The notes under the pieces are model-generated. The model saw only the letters and a list, made by a program, of their open reading frames with translations. It ran no database searches and was not told the DNA's origin. 47,733 bases of DNA. Origin: Deltaproteobacteria bacterium. Lineage in GTDB: Bacteria > Myxococcota_A > UBA796 > SXON01. Position numbers and translations under genes: made by a program. Position 1 is the first letter of the stretch, and every line of letters starts with the position of its first letter. The stretch spans positions 1-47,733 of the forward strand of contig CANKTH010000028.1 in NCBI GenBank assembly GCA_947486185.1. The letters are read 5' to 3'. This document shows positions 7,952 to 16,576 of the stretch, piece after piece.

Positions 7952-9844
7952 ATGCCGGCTGCCAGCTTCAAGTCTTTTGTAGAGATGTTCCATCACCGCA
8001 TCCGCTCAACGCCCGACAGTGATGCTTTCTATTATAAAAAGGACCGCCAGTGGTCCACGCTGCTCTGGCGGGAGGTCGGCGTCCGGGTCCGCAACATCGC
8101 GTGCGGCCTTCGCGCGCTGGGCATCGAGGACGAGCAACGGGTCGCGATCCTGAGCGGTACCCGGGTGGAGTGGATCCTGGCAGATCTCGGGATCTTGTGC
8201 TCGGGCGCCGCCACCACGACCATCTACCCGAGCAGCCAGGCGAGCGACTGCGCCTACATCATCGACGACAGCGCCACGCGGATGCTCGTCGCCGAGGACG
8301 ATCGCCAGGTTGAGAAGATCCGGATGTATCAGTCCCAGCATCCGCTCGAGCTCCAGACGTTGACGCGGATCATCGTGATACACGGCACGCCCTCCGCTGA
8401 CGGCTTTGTGCTCACGCTCGCTCAGCTCGAAGCCCAGGGCGCAGAGTGGGACGCGGCCCACCCCGGCGATTACGACCGGATCGGCGCCGCGGTCGGCTCC
8501 GAGCAGCTCGCCACCTTGATCTACACCTCGGGCACCACGGGTCGGCCCAAAGGCGTGATGCTCACGCACGACTCGTGGGTCTACGAGGGGGAAGCGGTTG
8601 ATAATCTCGGGATCCTCTCGCCCGCCGACAAACAGTACCTGTGGCTCCCGCTGGCGCACTCTTTTGGAAAGGTGTTGGAGGCGGTCACCATCCGAATCGG
8701 CGTTCCCACGGCGATCGACGGCGTGATCGAGGAGCTGGTGGACAACCTCGCGGTGATACAGCCGACCTGGATGGGCGCAGTGCCGCGCATCTTCGAGAAG
8801 GTCTACAACCGCATCCTGGCCACACAGATGGAGAAGGGCGGCCTCTCGCTGCGCGTGTTCAACCACGCGGTGGCGGTGGGTCGGCAGGTCTCCCGGGCCC
8901 GGCAACAGGGGCAGGAGCCCGGCGGGCTGCTGTCGCTCAAGTACAGCCTCGCGGATCGGCTCGTGTTCTCGAAGATCCGCGCCCGGTTCGGCGGTCGGAT
9001 CCGTTTCTTCATCTCAGGATCCGCGCCTTTATCCAAAGAAATCGCGGAGTTCTTTCACGCCGCCGGCATCCTGGTGCTCGAGGGCTACGGCCTGACGGAG
9101 ACCTCAGCGGCCTCCTACGTGAACCGGCCGGAGAAGTTCCGCTTCGGGACCGTCGGCGTACCGGTGGACGGCACGCAGGTACGGATTGAGTCGGACGGAG
9201 AGATCCTGCTCAAAGGTCGAGGGGTCATGCGTGGGTACTACAACCTGCCCGAGGCGACGGCGGAGGCGCTCACCCCGGACGGATGGCTCCGTACAGGTGA
9301 CATCGGCATGATTGAGGACGGGTTTCTGAAGATCACCGATCGGAAGAAGGACCTCATCAAGACCTCTGGCGGCAAGTACGTGGCGCCTCAGGCGCTTGAA
9401 GCCAGGATCAAACTGGCCAGCACGCTCGTGAGCCACGCCCTCGTCCACGGTGACCGCCGCAACTTCTGTACGGCGCTCCTCACCCTCAACCCGGAGACCG
9501 TGATCCCCTGGGCGCGGCAACAGGGCTTGATCACCGAGGATCCAACAGAGGTCATGGTGAAGGCTGGCGAGAACGACCCCGCAAAGCTCGAACGGCAGAC
9601 CGCCATCGTAGAGCGGCTCTCCAAGAACGAGGCGGTCAAAGCGGAGCTCCGGCGCGCGCTCGACACGGTCAACCGGGACCTCAACAGCTTTGAGTCGATC
9701 AAGAACTTCGCCGTGCTGGACCAGGACTTTTCGGAGAAGGACGGCGACCTCACTCCCTCGCTCAAAGTCAAACGGAAGGCGATCGAGCGGAAACACGCGG
9801 CGCTGTTGGACAGCTTCTACGTCGGCCAGACGTTGGCGGTGTGA
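7952..9844 (+). CDS. Long-chain acyl-CoA synthetase (AMP-forming), first copy
   Basis: The 630-residue ANL-family ligase activates fatty acids to acyl-CoA via an acyl-adenylate. Visible motifs are the P-loop LIYTSGTTGRPKGVMLTH, the adenine-binding GYGLTETSA, GWLRTGDIG, and the hinge/catalytic region DRKKDLIKTSGGKYVAPQ. The overall form matches FAA/FadD15-like long-chain synthetases. I chose ATG 7952 (MPAASFKSFVEMF) because its alignment with the second ligase copy at 12095 begins there. ATG 7925 and a longer open frame back to 7808 are alternatives. It starts a plus-strand block: three bases after its stop comes mvaA, then mvk, then a second ligase. It may recycle or activate acyl chains connected with isoprenoid or lipid supply. 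Confidence 0.9.
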   Translation: MPAASFKSFVEMFHHRIRSTPDSDAFYYKKDRQWSTLLWREVGVRVRNIACGLRALGIEDEQRVAILSGTRVEWILADLGILCSGAATTTIYPSSQASDCAYIIDDSATRMLVAEDDRQVEKIRMYQSQHPLELQTLTRIIVIHGTPSADGFVLTLAQLEAQGAEWDAAHPGDYDRIGAAVGSEQLATLIYTSGTTGRPKGVMLTHDSWVYEGEAVDNLGILSPADKQYLWLPLAHSFGKVLEAVTIRIGVPTAIDGVIEELVDNLAVIQPTWMGAVPRIFEKVYNRILATQMEKGGLSLRVFNHAVAVGRQVSRARQQGQEPGGLLSLKYSLADRLVFSKIRARFGGRIRFFISGSAPLSKEIAEFFHAAGILVLEGYGLTETSAASYVNRPEKFRFGTVGVPVDGTQVRIESDGEILLKGRGVMRGYYNLPEATAEALTPDGWLRTGDIGMIEDGFLKITDRKKDLIKTSGGKYVAPQALEARIKLASTLVSHALVHGDRRNFCTALLTLNPETVIPWARQQGLITEDPTEVMVKAGENDPAKLERQTAIVERLSKNEAVKAELRRALDTVNRDLNSFESIKNFAVLDQDFSEKDGDLTPSLKVKRKAIERKHAALLDSFYVGQTLAV

Positions 9845-9847
9845 CCC

Positions 9848-11167
9848 ATGAGCTCCAGGATCGCCGGATTTTATCGCCTACCCCCCGACAAGCGCCGAGA
9901 TGAGCTCGCGGCGCGGCTGGAGCCGGGCGCGCTGACCGCTCGGGACCTTGGCCCAGGGGCCCTATCGATGGAGGTGGCCGACGCCATGATCGAAAACGTC
10001 GTCGGGCTCTTCGAGCTGCCCAACGCGGTCGCGGTCAATGTACGGATCAACGGCCGGGATCGCTTCGTGCCTATGGTGGTGGAGGAGCCATCCGTGGTGG
10101 CGGCGGTCTCCAACATGTCGCGGCTCTTGCGCCATGGCGACGGGATCGAGGCATGGTGCGATCCGAGCGTGATGATCGGTCAGATCCAGGTGACACGGAT
10201 GGCGGATGCGGCGGCGGCGGCCAAGGCGGTCCGAGCGGCGATCCCGGAGTTGGAAGCGTGTTGTGCCGGAGTCCATCCGCAGCTCGAGGCGGCGGGCGGC
10301 GGCCTTCGAGGCATGGAGGTGCGAGAGCTCCGGTACGAGGAGCCGGGCTACCCCAGAGAAGACATGTTGGTCCTCCACTTCTACCTCGACTGTCAGGATG
10401 CGATGGGCGCCAACATGGTGAACACCATCGCGGAAAAACTGGCGCCCCAAGTCGCGGAGCTCGCGGGAGGGCAGGCGGGCCTCCGTATCCTCTCCAACCT
10501 CGCCGATCGACGACTGGCGGGCGCACGGGTGCGCGTGCCCTTTCTGGCCCTGGGCAAGCTGGCGGACGGCGACCTTTGTAGTGCAGACCAGGAGATCCGC
10601 GGGGAGGCCTGCGCGCACGGTATCGCCTCGGCATGGCGTTTCGCGTGGGTCGACCCCTACCGCGCGGCGACCCACAACAAGGGCGTGATGAACGGCGTCG
10701 ACGCCGTCGCGCTCGCGACCGGGAACGACTGGCGCGCGATCGAAGCGGGGGCCCATGCTTACGCCGCGCGCTCCGGGCAGTACCGCCCGCTGTCGACCTG
10801 GCGCGTCCACGGTGACCACCTCGTCGGCGAGTTGGAGCTGCCACTGGCGGTGGGCACGATAGGCGGACCGATCAAGGTTCACCCAACGGTTCAGGCGAAC
10901 CACCGCATCGCCGGCGTACAAGGCGCGCGTGACCTGTCGATGCTGATGGCGGCGGTCGGCCTGGTGCAGAACCTCGGGGCGCTGCGAGCCCTGGCGAATG
11001 AGGGCATTCAGGAAGGGCATATGCGGATGCACGCGCGATCGGTGGCGATCGCCGCGGGCGCGGTGGGTGACGAGATCGCCCGCACCGTCGCGGCGATGGT
11101 GACGGCGGGGCAGTACAGCGTACCGGTCGCCGTCGAGCTGCTCGGGAAGCTGCGGAACCCGGGGTGA
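9848..11167 (+). CDS. mvaA: Hydroxymethylglutaryl-CoA reductase, class II
   Basis: The 439-residue enzyme converts HMG-CoA to mevalonate with NAD(P)H. The catalytic residues of the family are in place: E49 in ENVVGLFELP, K278 in NKGVMNGVDAV with D285, the substrate-binding DAMGANMVN (184-192), and H391 in GHMRMH near the C-terminus. GTIGGPIKVHP (336-346) is the usual core. There is no membrane domain, and the length matches soluble bacterial class II reductases. The stop overlaps the GTG start of mevalonate kinase (GTGA), so the two steps are coupled. Class II enzymes can run in either direction in some bacteria, but the neighbouring kinase argues for mevalonate synthesis. HMG-CoA synthase and the later pathway genes are not in the window. 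Confidence 0.95.
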   Translation: MSSRIAGFYRLPPDKRRDELAARLEPGALTARDLGPGALSMEVADAMIENVVGLFELPNAVAVNVRINGRDRFVPMVVEEPSVVAAVSNMSRLLRHGDGIEAWCDPSVMIGQIQVTRMADAAAAAKAVRAAIPELEACCAGVHPQLEAAGGGLRGMEVRELRYEEPGYPREDMLVLHFYLDCQDAMGANMVNTIAEKLAPQVAELAGGQAGLRILSNLADRRLAGARVRVPFLALGKLADGDLCSADQEIRGEACAHGIASAWRFAWVDPYRAATHNKGVMNGVDAVALATGNDWRAIEAGAHAYAARSGQYRPLSTWRVHGDHLVGELELPLAVGTIGGPIKVHPTVQANHRIAGVQGARDLSMLMAAVGLVQNLGALRALANEGIQEGHMRMHARSVAIAAGAVGDEIARTVAAMVTAGQYSVPVAVELLGKLRNPG

Positions 11168-12042
11168 GAGCGGTCGGAAAGGCGCCGGGTAAGCTCATCC
11201 TCAGCGGTGAACACGCCGTGGTGTACGGGCATCGGGCGATCGCCGCAGCCGTTCCGCTCCACGTGACCGTTACGCTGAGCGCCCGGCCTGGCCCGCTCAC
11301 CGTGGACGGACAGGATGACCCTCGACTCCTCGACGCGCTCGCGACGGTGCTGCCGAACGAGGGCTACGGCGTGGCGCTCGATTCAGAGCTCCCGCCGGGC
11401 GCGGGTATGGGAAGCTCGGCGGCTATCGCAGTGGCAACCGTGCGGGCCTGGGCGGCGATACATGGCGAGAGTCCAAGCCCAGACGCCTGTTTTGAGCGGT
11501 CTTGGAAGGTGGAGCGCGTCTTTCACGGCAACCCATCGGGGGTGGACCAGGCAGTGAGCTCCCGCGGCGGGGTCTTGAGTTATCGCCGCGACCCGCTGGA
11601 GCTGCGCCCGCTGACGTTGCCCGAGCCGCTCACCCTGATCGTGGTCCACACCGGGCGCCCGAGCCGGAGCACCGCAGAGATGGTGGCAGCGGTGCGTGAG
11701 GGCGCGCGCTGGGACCTGCTGGAGCGGATCGGCGCGCTTAGTCAGGAGCTTGAAGGTCGTCTTGTGTCCGGAGGTGACGTCGGAGACCTCCTCGACGAGA
11801 ACCACCGTTTGCTGATGGATCTCGGGGTATCGACGCCCGAGCTCGACGGGGTGTGTGGCGCGATGCGCAAGGCGGGCGCGCGGGGCGCGAAGCTCGCTGG
11901 CGCGGGCGGGGGCGGGATCGCCTTTTCAGAGGTGAGCGCGGAGCGCGCCGACGCCGTTGAGCGGGCCGCGGCAGCGTGGGGACCCGCCTGGCGGCTCCGT
12001 ATCGGCGCGGAGCGGAGCGGAGCGGAGCCAAACTGCGGATAA
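11164..12042 (+). CDS. mvk: Mevalonate kinase (GHMP kinase family)
   Basis: The 292-residue GHMP kinase opens with KAPGKLILSGEHAVVYG, the typical start of mevalonate kinases. The ATP-binding motif PPGAGMGSSAA is at 77-87, the likely catalytic Asp at position 128 in NPSGVDQAV, and the third motif KLAGAGGGG at 243-251. It phosphorylates mevalonate to 5-phosphomevalonate. The start is GTG 11164, overlapping the mvaA stop by four bases. The C-terminal tail (about 285-292) is encoded by four tandem GGAGC units, so it is unlikely to be conserved. Among GHMP kinases, context with mvaA makes mevalonate kinase much more likely than phosphomevalonate or homoserine kinase. Confidence 0.92.
   Translation: MRAVGKAPGKLILSGEHAVVYGHRAIAAAVPLHVTVTLSARPGPLTVDGQDDPRLLDALATVLPNEGYGVALDSELPPGAGMGSSAAIAVATVRAWAAIHGESPSPDACFERSWKVERVFHGNPSGVDQAVSSRGGVLSYRRDPLELRPLTLPEPLTLIVVHTGRPSRSTAEMVAAVREGARWDLLERIGALSQELEGRLVSGGDVGDLLDENHRLLMDLGVSTPELDGVCGAMRKAGARGAKLAGAGGGGIAFSEVSAERADAVERAAAAWGPAWRLRIGAERSGAEPNCG
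12009..12028 (+). repeat. Tandem GGAGC pentanucleotide, four copies
   Basis: Four perfect copies of GGAGC lie in the last 12 codons of the mevalonate kinase gene. The unit is not a multiple of three, so slippage would change only the final residues and the stop position. Confidence 0.8.
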
Positions 12043-12094
12043 TTCCGTGTCCGAACCCTTACGCGAGTCGCCCCGGTGAGGTAGCATCCCCGCC

Positions 12095-13930
12095 ATGGAA
12101 CCTTCCCCTCACATTCCCGCTATGGTCCTTGATCGCGCCAACCGCGATCTTTCAGCTTCTGCCTTCCGTTACAAGAAGGGTGACACCTGGGTCGACGTCC
12201 CGTGGAAGGACGTCCTGCCACGAATGGACGCGATCGCCGCTGGCCTCCTGAGCGCCGCTGAGCTCGCGGATGGCGCCCGGGTCAGCATCATCGGCAACAC
12301 GTCGATGGACTGGGTGATCCTCGACTTCGCCGCGATGTCGGTGGGCCTTCAGACCGTCCCGGTCTACGCGAGCCTGCTGCCCGAAGAAGTGGGCTTCATG
12401 CACGCGGATCCCGGTGTGAACCTGGTCGTCGCCGAAAACGCGACGCAGCTCAACAAGGTCCGCGCGATCCGCGATGGCTTCAAGTTCTTCGACATCGACT
12501 ACCCGGCGGACAAGATCCCGCTCAAGGGCAAGGTCATCGTGGTGGATCCTGGTGATCTCGCCCCGGCTGACGACTGGGAGAGCCTCGCGACGGCCGAAGC
12601 GCGCGGCCGCGACAAGCTGGAGAGCCTGCGTGGCGAGATGCAGCGCCGCATCTCCAAGGTACAACGTACGGACATCGCCACGTTTACCTATACGTCCGGC
12701 ACCACCGGCCCCCCGAAGGCGGTCATCCAGACCCACCACAACATGCTCTCCCTCCTGGAGAACATCGAGGACTTCGGCCTGTTCGGACCCGAAGTGCGCG
12801 AGGGCGGCCTGTTCTTGTTCCTGCCGCTCGCCCACTCCTTCGGGCGGCTCATCGAGCTCTCCGGACCCTACTACCACTGCCCCCTCATCCTCTCGTCGGT
12901 ACCCACCCTCGCCGCGGATCTCGCGGGCTCACGCCCTGGGTTCTTCCCGGGCGCACCTCGAGTCTACGAGAAGATGAAGGGCAAGATCGAGGCGGGTGTG
13001 GCCGCGGCGCCGCCGATCCGGCAGAAGATCTTCCACTGGGCGATGGGCGTCGGCAGGGCGACGGTGCCTTATGTCACCACCGGCAAACCGATACCCTTCT
13101 TCCTCGATCTCCAGCGCGGGATCGCGGACAAGCTGGTGTTCTCCAAGCTGCGCGCGCGCCTCGGCATGGACCGGGTGAAGATCCTGCTCTCCGGCTCGGC
13201 GCCCCTCCGCTCGGACGTACACGAGTTCTTCCTGGCGCTTGGCCTTACGCTGATCGAGGCGTACGGCCTCACCGAGACCTGCCCTGGCCTCACCGGAAAC
13301 CGGCCGCAGAACATGCGGATCGGCACCGTGGGACAGCCGTTCAAAGGGGTGGAGATTCGTATCGCCGAAGACGGCGAGATCCTGGCCAAGGGCCCGAACA
13401 TCACCTCGGGATACCTCAACCGCCCGGACGCCACCAGTGAGGCCTTCGACGCGGACGGCTGGTTCCACACCGGCGACCTCGGCTCGCTCGACGCCGAGGG
13501 GTTCCTCAGCATCACCGGCCGCAAGAAGGAGCTGCTCAAGACGAGCGGCGGCAAGTACATCGCGCCGATCAAGATCGAGGCGCGGCTCAAGGCGGTCGGG
13601 TTCGTGCAAGAGGCGGTGGTCATCGGCGACAACCGCAACTTTGTGGTCGCGCTCTACTCCCTCGACCCCGAGAACTTCGGTGAGTGGGCCAAACGGGAGG
13701 GTATCCCTGCTGAACCTGGTCATGCACGGGTGCGGGAAGTGCTCCAGGCGCATGTCAACGACGTGAACGCCACCCTCGCGAGCTTCGAGAGCGTCAAGTA
13801 CTTCGAAGTGCTGCCCGGCCCGATGACGGTGGAAGGCGGCGAGCTCACCGCGAGCCTCAAGGTCAAGCGGAAGGTGGTCTCCACGAAGTACGCGGACTTG
13901 ATCGAAGGGATGTACAGCCGCAGCAAATAG
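12095..13930 (+). CDS. Long-chain acyl-CoA synthetase (AMP-forming), second copy
   Basis: The 611-residue ANL-family ligase is clearly paralogous to the one at 7952. Motifs include TFTYTSGTTGPPKAVIQTHH (P-loop), EAYGLTETCPG, GWFHTGDLGSLD, and GRKKELLKTSGGKYIAPIKI with the catalytic lysine region. The ATG is at 12095, with GAGG about 12 bases upstream. It lies 52 bp after mvk in the same direction, giving a ligase-mvaA-mvk-ligase block. The C-terminus (ASLKVKRKVVSTKYADLIEGMY) is the usual end for long-chain ligases. The retention of two copies around the mevalonate genes is notable, but their individual substrates cannot be told from sequence. Confidence 0.9.
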   Translation: MEPSPHIPAMVLDRANRDLSASAFRYKKGDTWVDVPWKDVLPRMDAIAAGLLSAAELADGARVSIIGNTSMDWVILDFAAMSVGLQTVPVYASLLPEEVGFMHADPGVNLVVAENATQLNKVRAIRDGFKFFDIDYPADKIPLKGKVIVVDPGDLAPADDWESLATAEARGRDKLESLRGEMQRRISKVQRTDIATFTYTSGTTGPPKAVIQTHHNMLSLLENIEDFGLFGPEVREGGLFLFLPLAHSFGRLIELSGPYYHCPLILSSVPTLAADLAGSRPGFFPGAPRVYEKMKGKIEAGVAAAPPIRQKIFHWAMGVGRATVPYVTTGKPIPFFLDLQRGIADKLVFSKLRARLGMDRVKILLSGSAPLRSDVHEFFLALGLTLIEAYGLTETCPGLTGNRPQNMRIGTVGQPFKGVEIRIAEDGEILAKGPNITSGYLNRPDATSEAFDADGWFHTGDLGSLDAEGFLSITGRKKELLKTSGGKYIAPIKIEARLKAVGFVQEAVVIGDNRNFVVALYSLDPENFGEWAKREGIPAEPGHARVREVLQAHVNDVNATLASFESVKYFEVLPGPMTVEGGELTASLKVKRKVVSTKYADLIEGMYSRSK

Positions 13931-13958
13931 AGGCGCTCGGGCCCGCGGCCCCCCCACA

Positions 13959-13980
13959 CGGGAATGCAACCGCATTCCCG
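13959..13980. terminator. Hairpin between convergent genes, terminator-like
   Basis: CGGGAATGC and GCATTCCCG form a perfect 9-bp stem with the tetraloop AACC. It sits between the stop of the second ligase gene (13930) and the stop of the convergent thioesterase-HEAT gene (14007). No T-run follows, as is common in very high-GC genomes. A bidirectional terminator is inferred from symmetry and position. Confidence 0.55.
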
Positions 13981-14006
13981 CCGGGGTCACGGGGGACTCG
14001 CCGGGG

Positions 14007-15623
14007 TCAGCGCTGTCGCAAGCGCGCGAGCGCCTTGGTCGCGGCCGCGGCGAGGGTCCGCTCACGCCCGCGGCTCAGCCCCACCAGCGCTGACTCGGCG
14101 GCGGCACCACCCGACACACCGAGGCCCTCGATAGCGCCCAGCCGAGCCGCCTCCCACGGGCTCTCCAGGAGCCGCAGTAGGCCGGTCTCGGCTTCTGCCC
14201 CGCGCCGGGCGGTGAAGGCCGCAGCGAGCGCCACGGCTGCCGCCTCGGAGTCCGGCTCGACGGCTGCGAGGCTCCCCTCACCGGGACGGGCGGCCGCGAG
14301 CTCGATCGCCGCCACCGCCACCTCAGGATCCCGTAAAAGATCCGAAAGAAAGCTCATCAGGAGCGGTGCGTCCGGGCCGTTGATCGCCGCGCGCAACGCA
14401 GCCGCCCGAGCCCTTCCCGGCTCGTACGGATCAAACACCGCCTGCACCGCCGGGGTTTCGGCGAGGAGCGCGCCCGCGCGGAGGCGCACCCGGGTGTGCG
14501 GGTCGGTGAGCGCGAGGCTCACTCGGTCCTTCCGGCCCAGCTCCGCGAGACAGCTCAACGCGGCCTCCCGCACCGAAGGGGCATCATCCTCTCGCAGGCG
14601 CCGCTCTGCCAGCGCCTCGGCCTCGGCCCCGCGCCCAATCCAACGGAGCGCGGCCCGTCGTACGGACGCATCGGGATCGGTGTCCACGAGGCGCCGGGCT
14701 TCCACCGTCGCGGCCTCGACATCCACCCGTGCTAATTGAACCAGGAGCCGCTCCCGCTCGTTGGCGTCGGCACTGTCACGAAGCTGCCGCACCGCCCGCG
14801 CGGCGTGAAAACCGGGGGCCAGGGCCGGATCAACACGGGTGAGCAGCTCATCGGCGAGGGCGCGGAGGCTCGGGTCGGGGTCGGACTTGAGCAGGTGGAC
14901 GGCGACAACCCCGAGGCTCTCCCGCGAAAGCGCGGCGACCTCACGGAGCGCCTCCTGGCGGGCGCCGCTGCCGGGTCCGTGGAGCGCGCCGCGGAGCGCG
15001 ATGGCGAGGCGAGGCAGGAGGGCGGCCAGGAAACGTAAAGCGCGACCTGAACGATCCACCTCGCCGGCGATCGCCGCGCTGGTTGCGGCCGCGACGAGCC
15101 CGCGAAGGCGTTCGTTGGGCAGGTCACCCAACAGGCGCACCAGCTCCGGCGCGTCGGCCTCCCGCAGAAGGGCACCCACATCGGCACCTTCTGGGCGCCC
15201 GGCAGCGACCTCGCCCTCCATCACGAGGTGACGCACCTGACCCTGGGCCACCAACCTCCCAACAGCGTCAACGATCTCGGCGCTCCAAACCTGCGTGCGG
15301 CGGCCTCGGGTCAGCGGCCGGGCCGTCGCGACCAGCCGCCCTTCACGCACCGTCCGTAGGAAGGACGTGTGGTTGTCGAGCCCGACCACGCGCTGCCCCT
15401 CCTGCATCGCGAAGATCGCAGCGCCAACCGACGTGACGCTCTCCACGACCCCCGCGTGGACCCCGCCATGTACGATGCCGTAAGCCTGAAGATGGACGGG
15501 CCCGACGATGATCTCCGCCACCACCTCGTCGGCCGAGGCCGAGAGATAACGGAGGCCCATCGCCGCGCTCCAGCCGTCGAGGTTGTGGTTGAGCCAATCG
15601 ACGATGTGAGGTTCAGATGCCAT
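14007..15623 (-). CDS. PaaI-type hotdog thioesterase fused to HEAT-repeat domain
   Basis: The 538-residue protein has two distinct parts. Residues about 18-135 are a PaaI-like hotdog thioesterase: IVHGGVHAGVVESVTSVGA (50-68) carries the typical HGG and acidic residue, followed by VGLDNHTSFLRTVREGRLVA and the final strand VAQGQVRHLV. From about residue 150 to the end there are helical repeats rich in Ala, Leu and Arg, with HEAT-like units such as DPDPSLRALADELL, DPDASVRRAALRWIG, DDAPSVREAALSCLAELG and DPHTRVRLRAGALLAE. Free-standing PaaI enzymes are about 140 residues, so the fusion is unusual. The repeats could dock the thioesterase on a partner protein. The start is ATG 15623; the gene lies downstream of GT2 on the same strand. 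Confidence 0.85.
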   Translation of the reverse strand: MASEPHIVDWLNHNLDGWSAAMGLRYLSASADEVVAEIIVGPVHLQAYGIVHGGVHAGVVESVTSVGAAIFAMQEGQRVVGLDNHTSFLRTVREGRLVATARPLTRGRRTQVWSAEIVDAVGRLVAQGQVRHLVMEGEVAAGRPEGADVGALLREADAPELVRLLGDLPNERLRGLVAAATSAAIAGEVDRSGRALRFLAALLPRLAIALRGALHGPGSGARQEALREVAALSRESLGVVAVHLLKSDPDPSLRALADELLTRVDPALAPGFHAARAVRQLRDSADANERERLLVQLARVDVEAATVEARRLVDTDPDASVRRAALRWIGRGAEAEALAERRLREDDAPSVREAALSCLAELGRKDRVSLALTDPHTRVRLRAGALLAETPAVQAVFDPYEPGRARAAALRAAINGPDAPLLMSFLSDLLRDPEVAVAAIELAAARPGEGSLAAVEPDSEAAAVALAAAFTARRGAEAETGLLRLLESPWEAARLGAIEGLGVSGGAAAESALVGLSRGRERTLAAAATKALARLRQR

Positions 15624-15711
15624 AGGCGGGTCTATGCGGCCAGGCGAGCGCCGGCGAGGGCCTCGCCCGCCTCGGGGCTACTGCGACCGGTCTCTCCGCT
15701 CCCCGGTTCGC

Positions 15712-15756
15712 GCGGCGCTATGGTTCCGCCTGTGGAAAGCCAGATGCCGGCCGCAC
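15712..15756 (+). repeat. Dispersed short repeat, copy A
   Basis: A 30-base core (15712-15741) matches the reverse complement of 18887-18916 at 26 of 30 positions. The similarity continues more weakly for 15 further bases. Copy A lies about 35 bp beyond the stop of the GT2 gene, and copy B overlaps the end of the radical SAM gene. Relative to the upstream gene, both copies point the same way. Function unknown. Confidence 0.6.
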
Positions 15757-15791
15757 AGCCTCTCCGCGTCGAAACCCACATCGGCCGGAAT

Positions 15792-16427
15792 TCAGCCCGG
15801 CCACAAGCCTCGTTTCAGGATCGCCGCCGCCGCCCGCCATCCGAGCCGCGCCGGCCCCGGGTAGCGCACCCCACAAGGCACCTCGGTCCAGCGTTCGCGG
15901 CCGGAGGCGGCGTAGCGGAGCAAAATGTCCAACTCGAACTCGTAGCCGTTCGACGGGCTCATCCACCGGTCCTGGTGTTCCAACGGGTAGACCCGCATCC
16001 CACACTGGCTGTCAGCCACGACGCGGCCGGTATGGTGAGCGACCAGGGTGTTGGAGACCCGGCGGCCCAACCGACTGCGTATCGGGCCGAGGCCGGTCGG
16101 CCGGACTCCCAGCACGAGGCTGGTCGGATGCCGTCGAGACGCCTCGATAAACCGGGGGATGTCGGAGGTGAGATGCTGCCCGTCGGCGTCGAGGGTCAGC
16201 GCGTGCGTTTCGCCCAGCGCGCCGAGCGTCGAGAGCCCGTGCCGGAGCGCCGCACCCTTTCCGAGGTGCGGCCGGGTCAGCAGCCGGGCGCCCGCTGCCG
16301 CAGCCGCTGCACCGCTGCCGTCGGTGCTGCCGTCGTCCACCACCCAGACCGGCCCAAAAACCAGGGCGCCCCGTACCACTTCGGGCAGCGTCAACACGTC
16401 GTTCCAGACCGGGATGAGGAAGACCAC
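15792..16427 (-). CDS. Family 2 glycosyltransferase
   Basis: The 211-residue GT-A fold enzyme would transfer a sugar from a nucleotide-sugar or dolichyl/polyprenyl-linked donor. It has the N-terminal strand FLIPVWND, the nucleotide-binding WVVDDGSTDGS, and LTLDADGQH as the DxD-like metal-binding motif. DSQCGMRVYP and NGYEFELDILLRY are typical of DPM1/DPG-synthase-like GT2 proteins. The open frame extends upstream to a TTG at 16535. I chose GTG 16427 because GGAG precedes it by six bases and the conserved fold begins immediately; the upstream 36 codons are Arg-rich and unlike a protein start. It is divergent from nadA. Acceptor unknown. Confidence 0.82.
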   Translation of the reverse strand: MVFLIPVWNDVLTLPEVVRGALVFGPVWVVDDGSTDGSGAAAAAAGARLLTRPHLGKGAALRHGLSTLGALGETHALTLDADGQHLTSDIPRFIEASRRHPTSLVLGVRPTGLGPIRSRLGRRVSNTLVAHHTGRVVADSQCGMRVYPLEHQDRWMSPSNGYEFELDILLRYAASGRERWTEVPCGVRYPGPARLGWRAAAAILKRGLWPG

Positions 16428-16576
16428 GCGCGACTCCGGCGCCGGACTATCGCGGCGACGGACACGGCTCCAACCGGTCGGCCGAAGCCGTATTCTGAGC
16501 TGCGGCACCCACAGGCTATCCCCCGACCGGTACAATTCTGCGGCCCGGTCACCGGCGCGTCGGATACCATTGTCGG

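Noticed and set aside
15653..15667. Small hairpin GGCGAG-GGC-CTCGCC as a promoter or operator
   Set aside because: Inverted repeats this short are expected by chance in such GC-rich DNA, and no other signal supports it.
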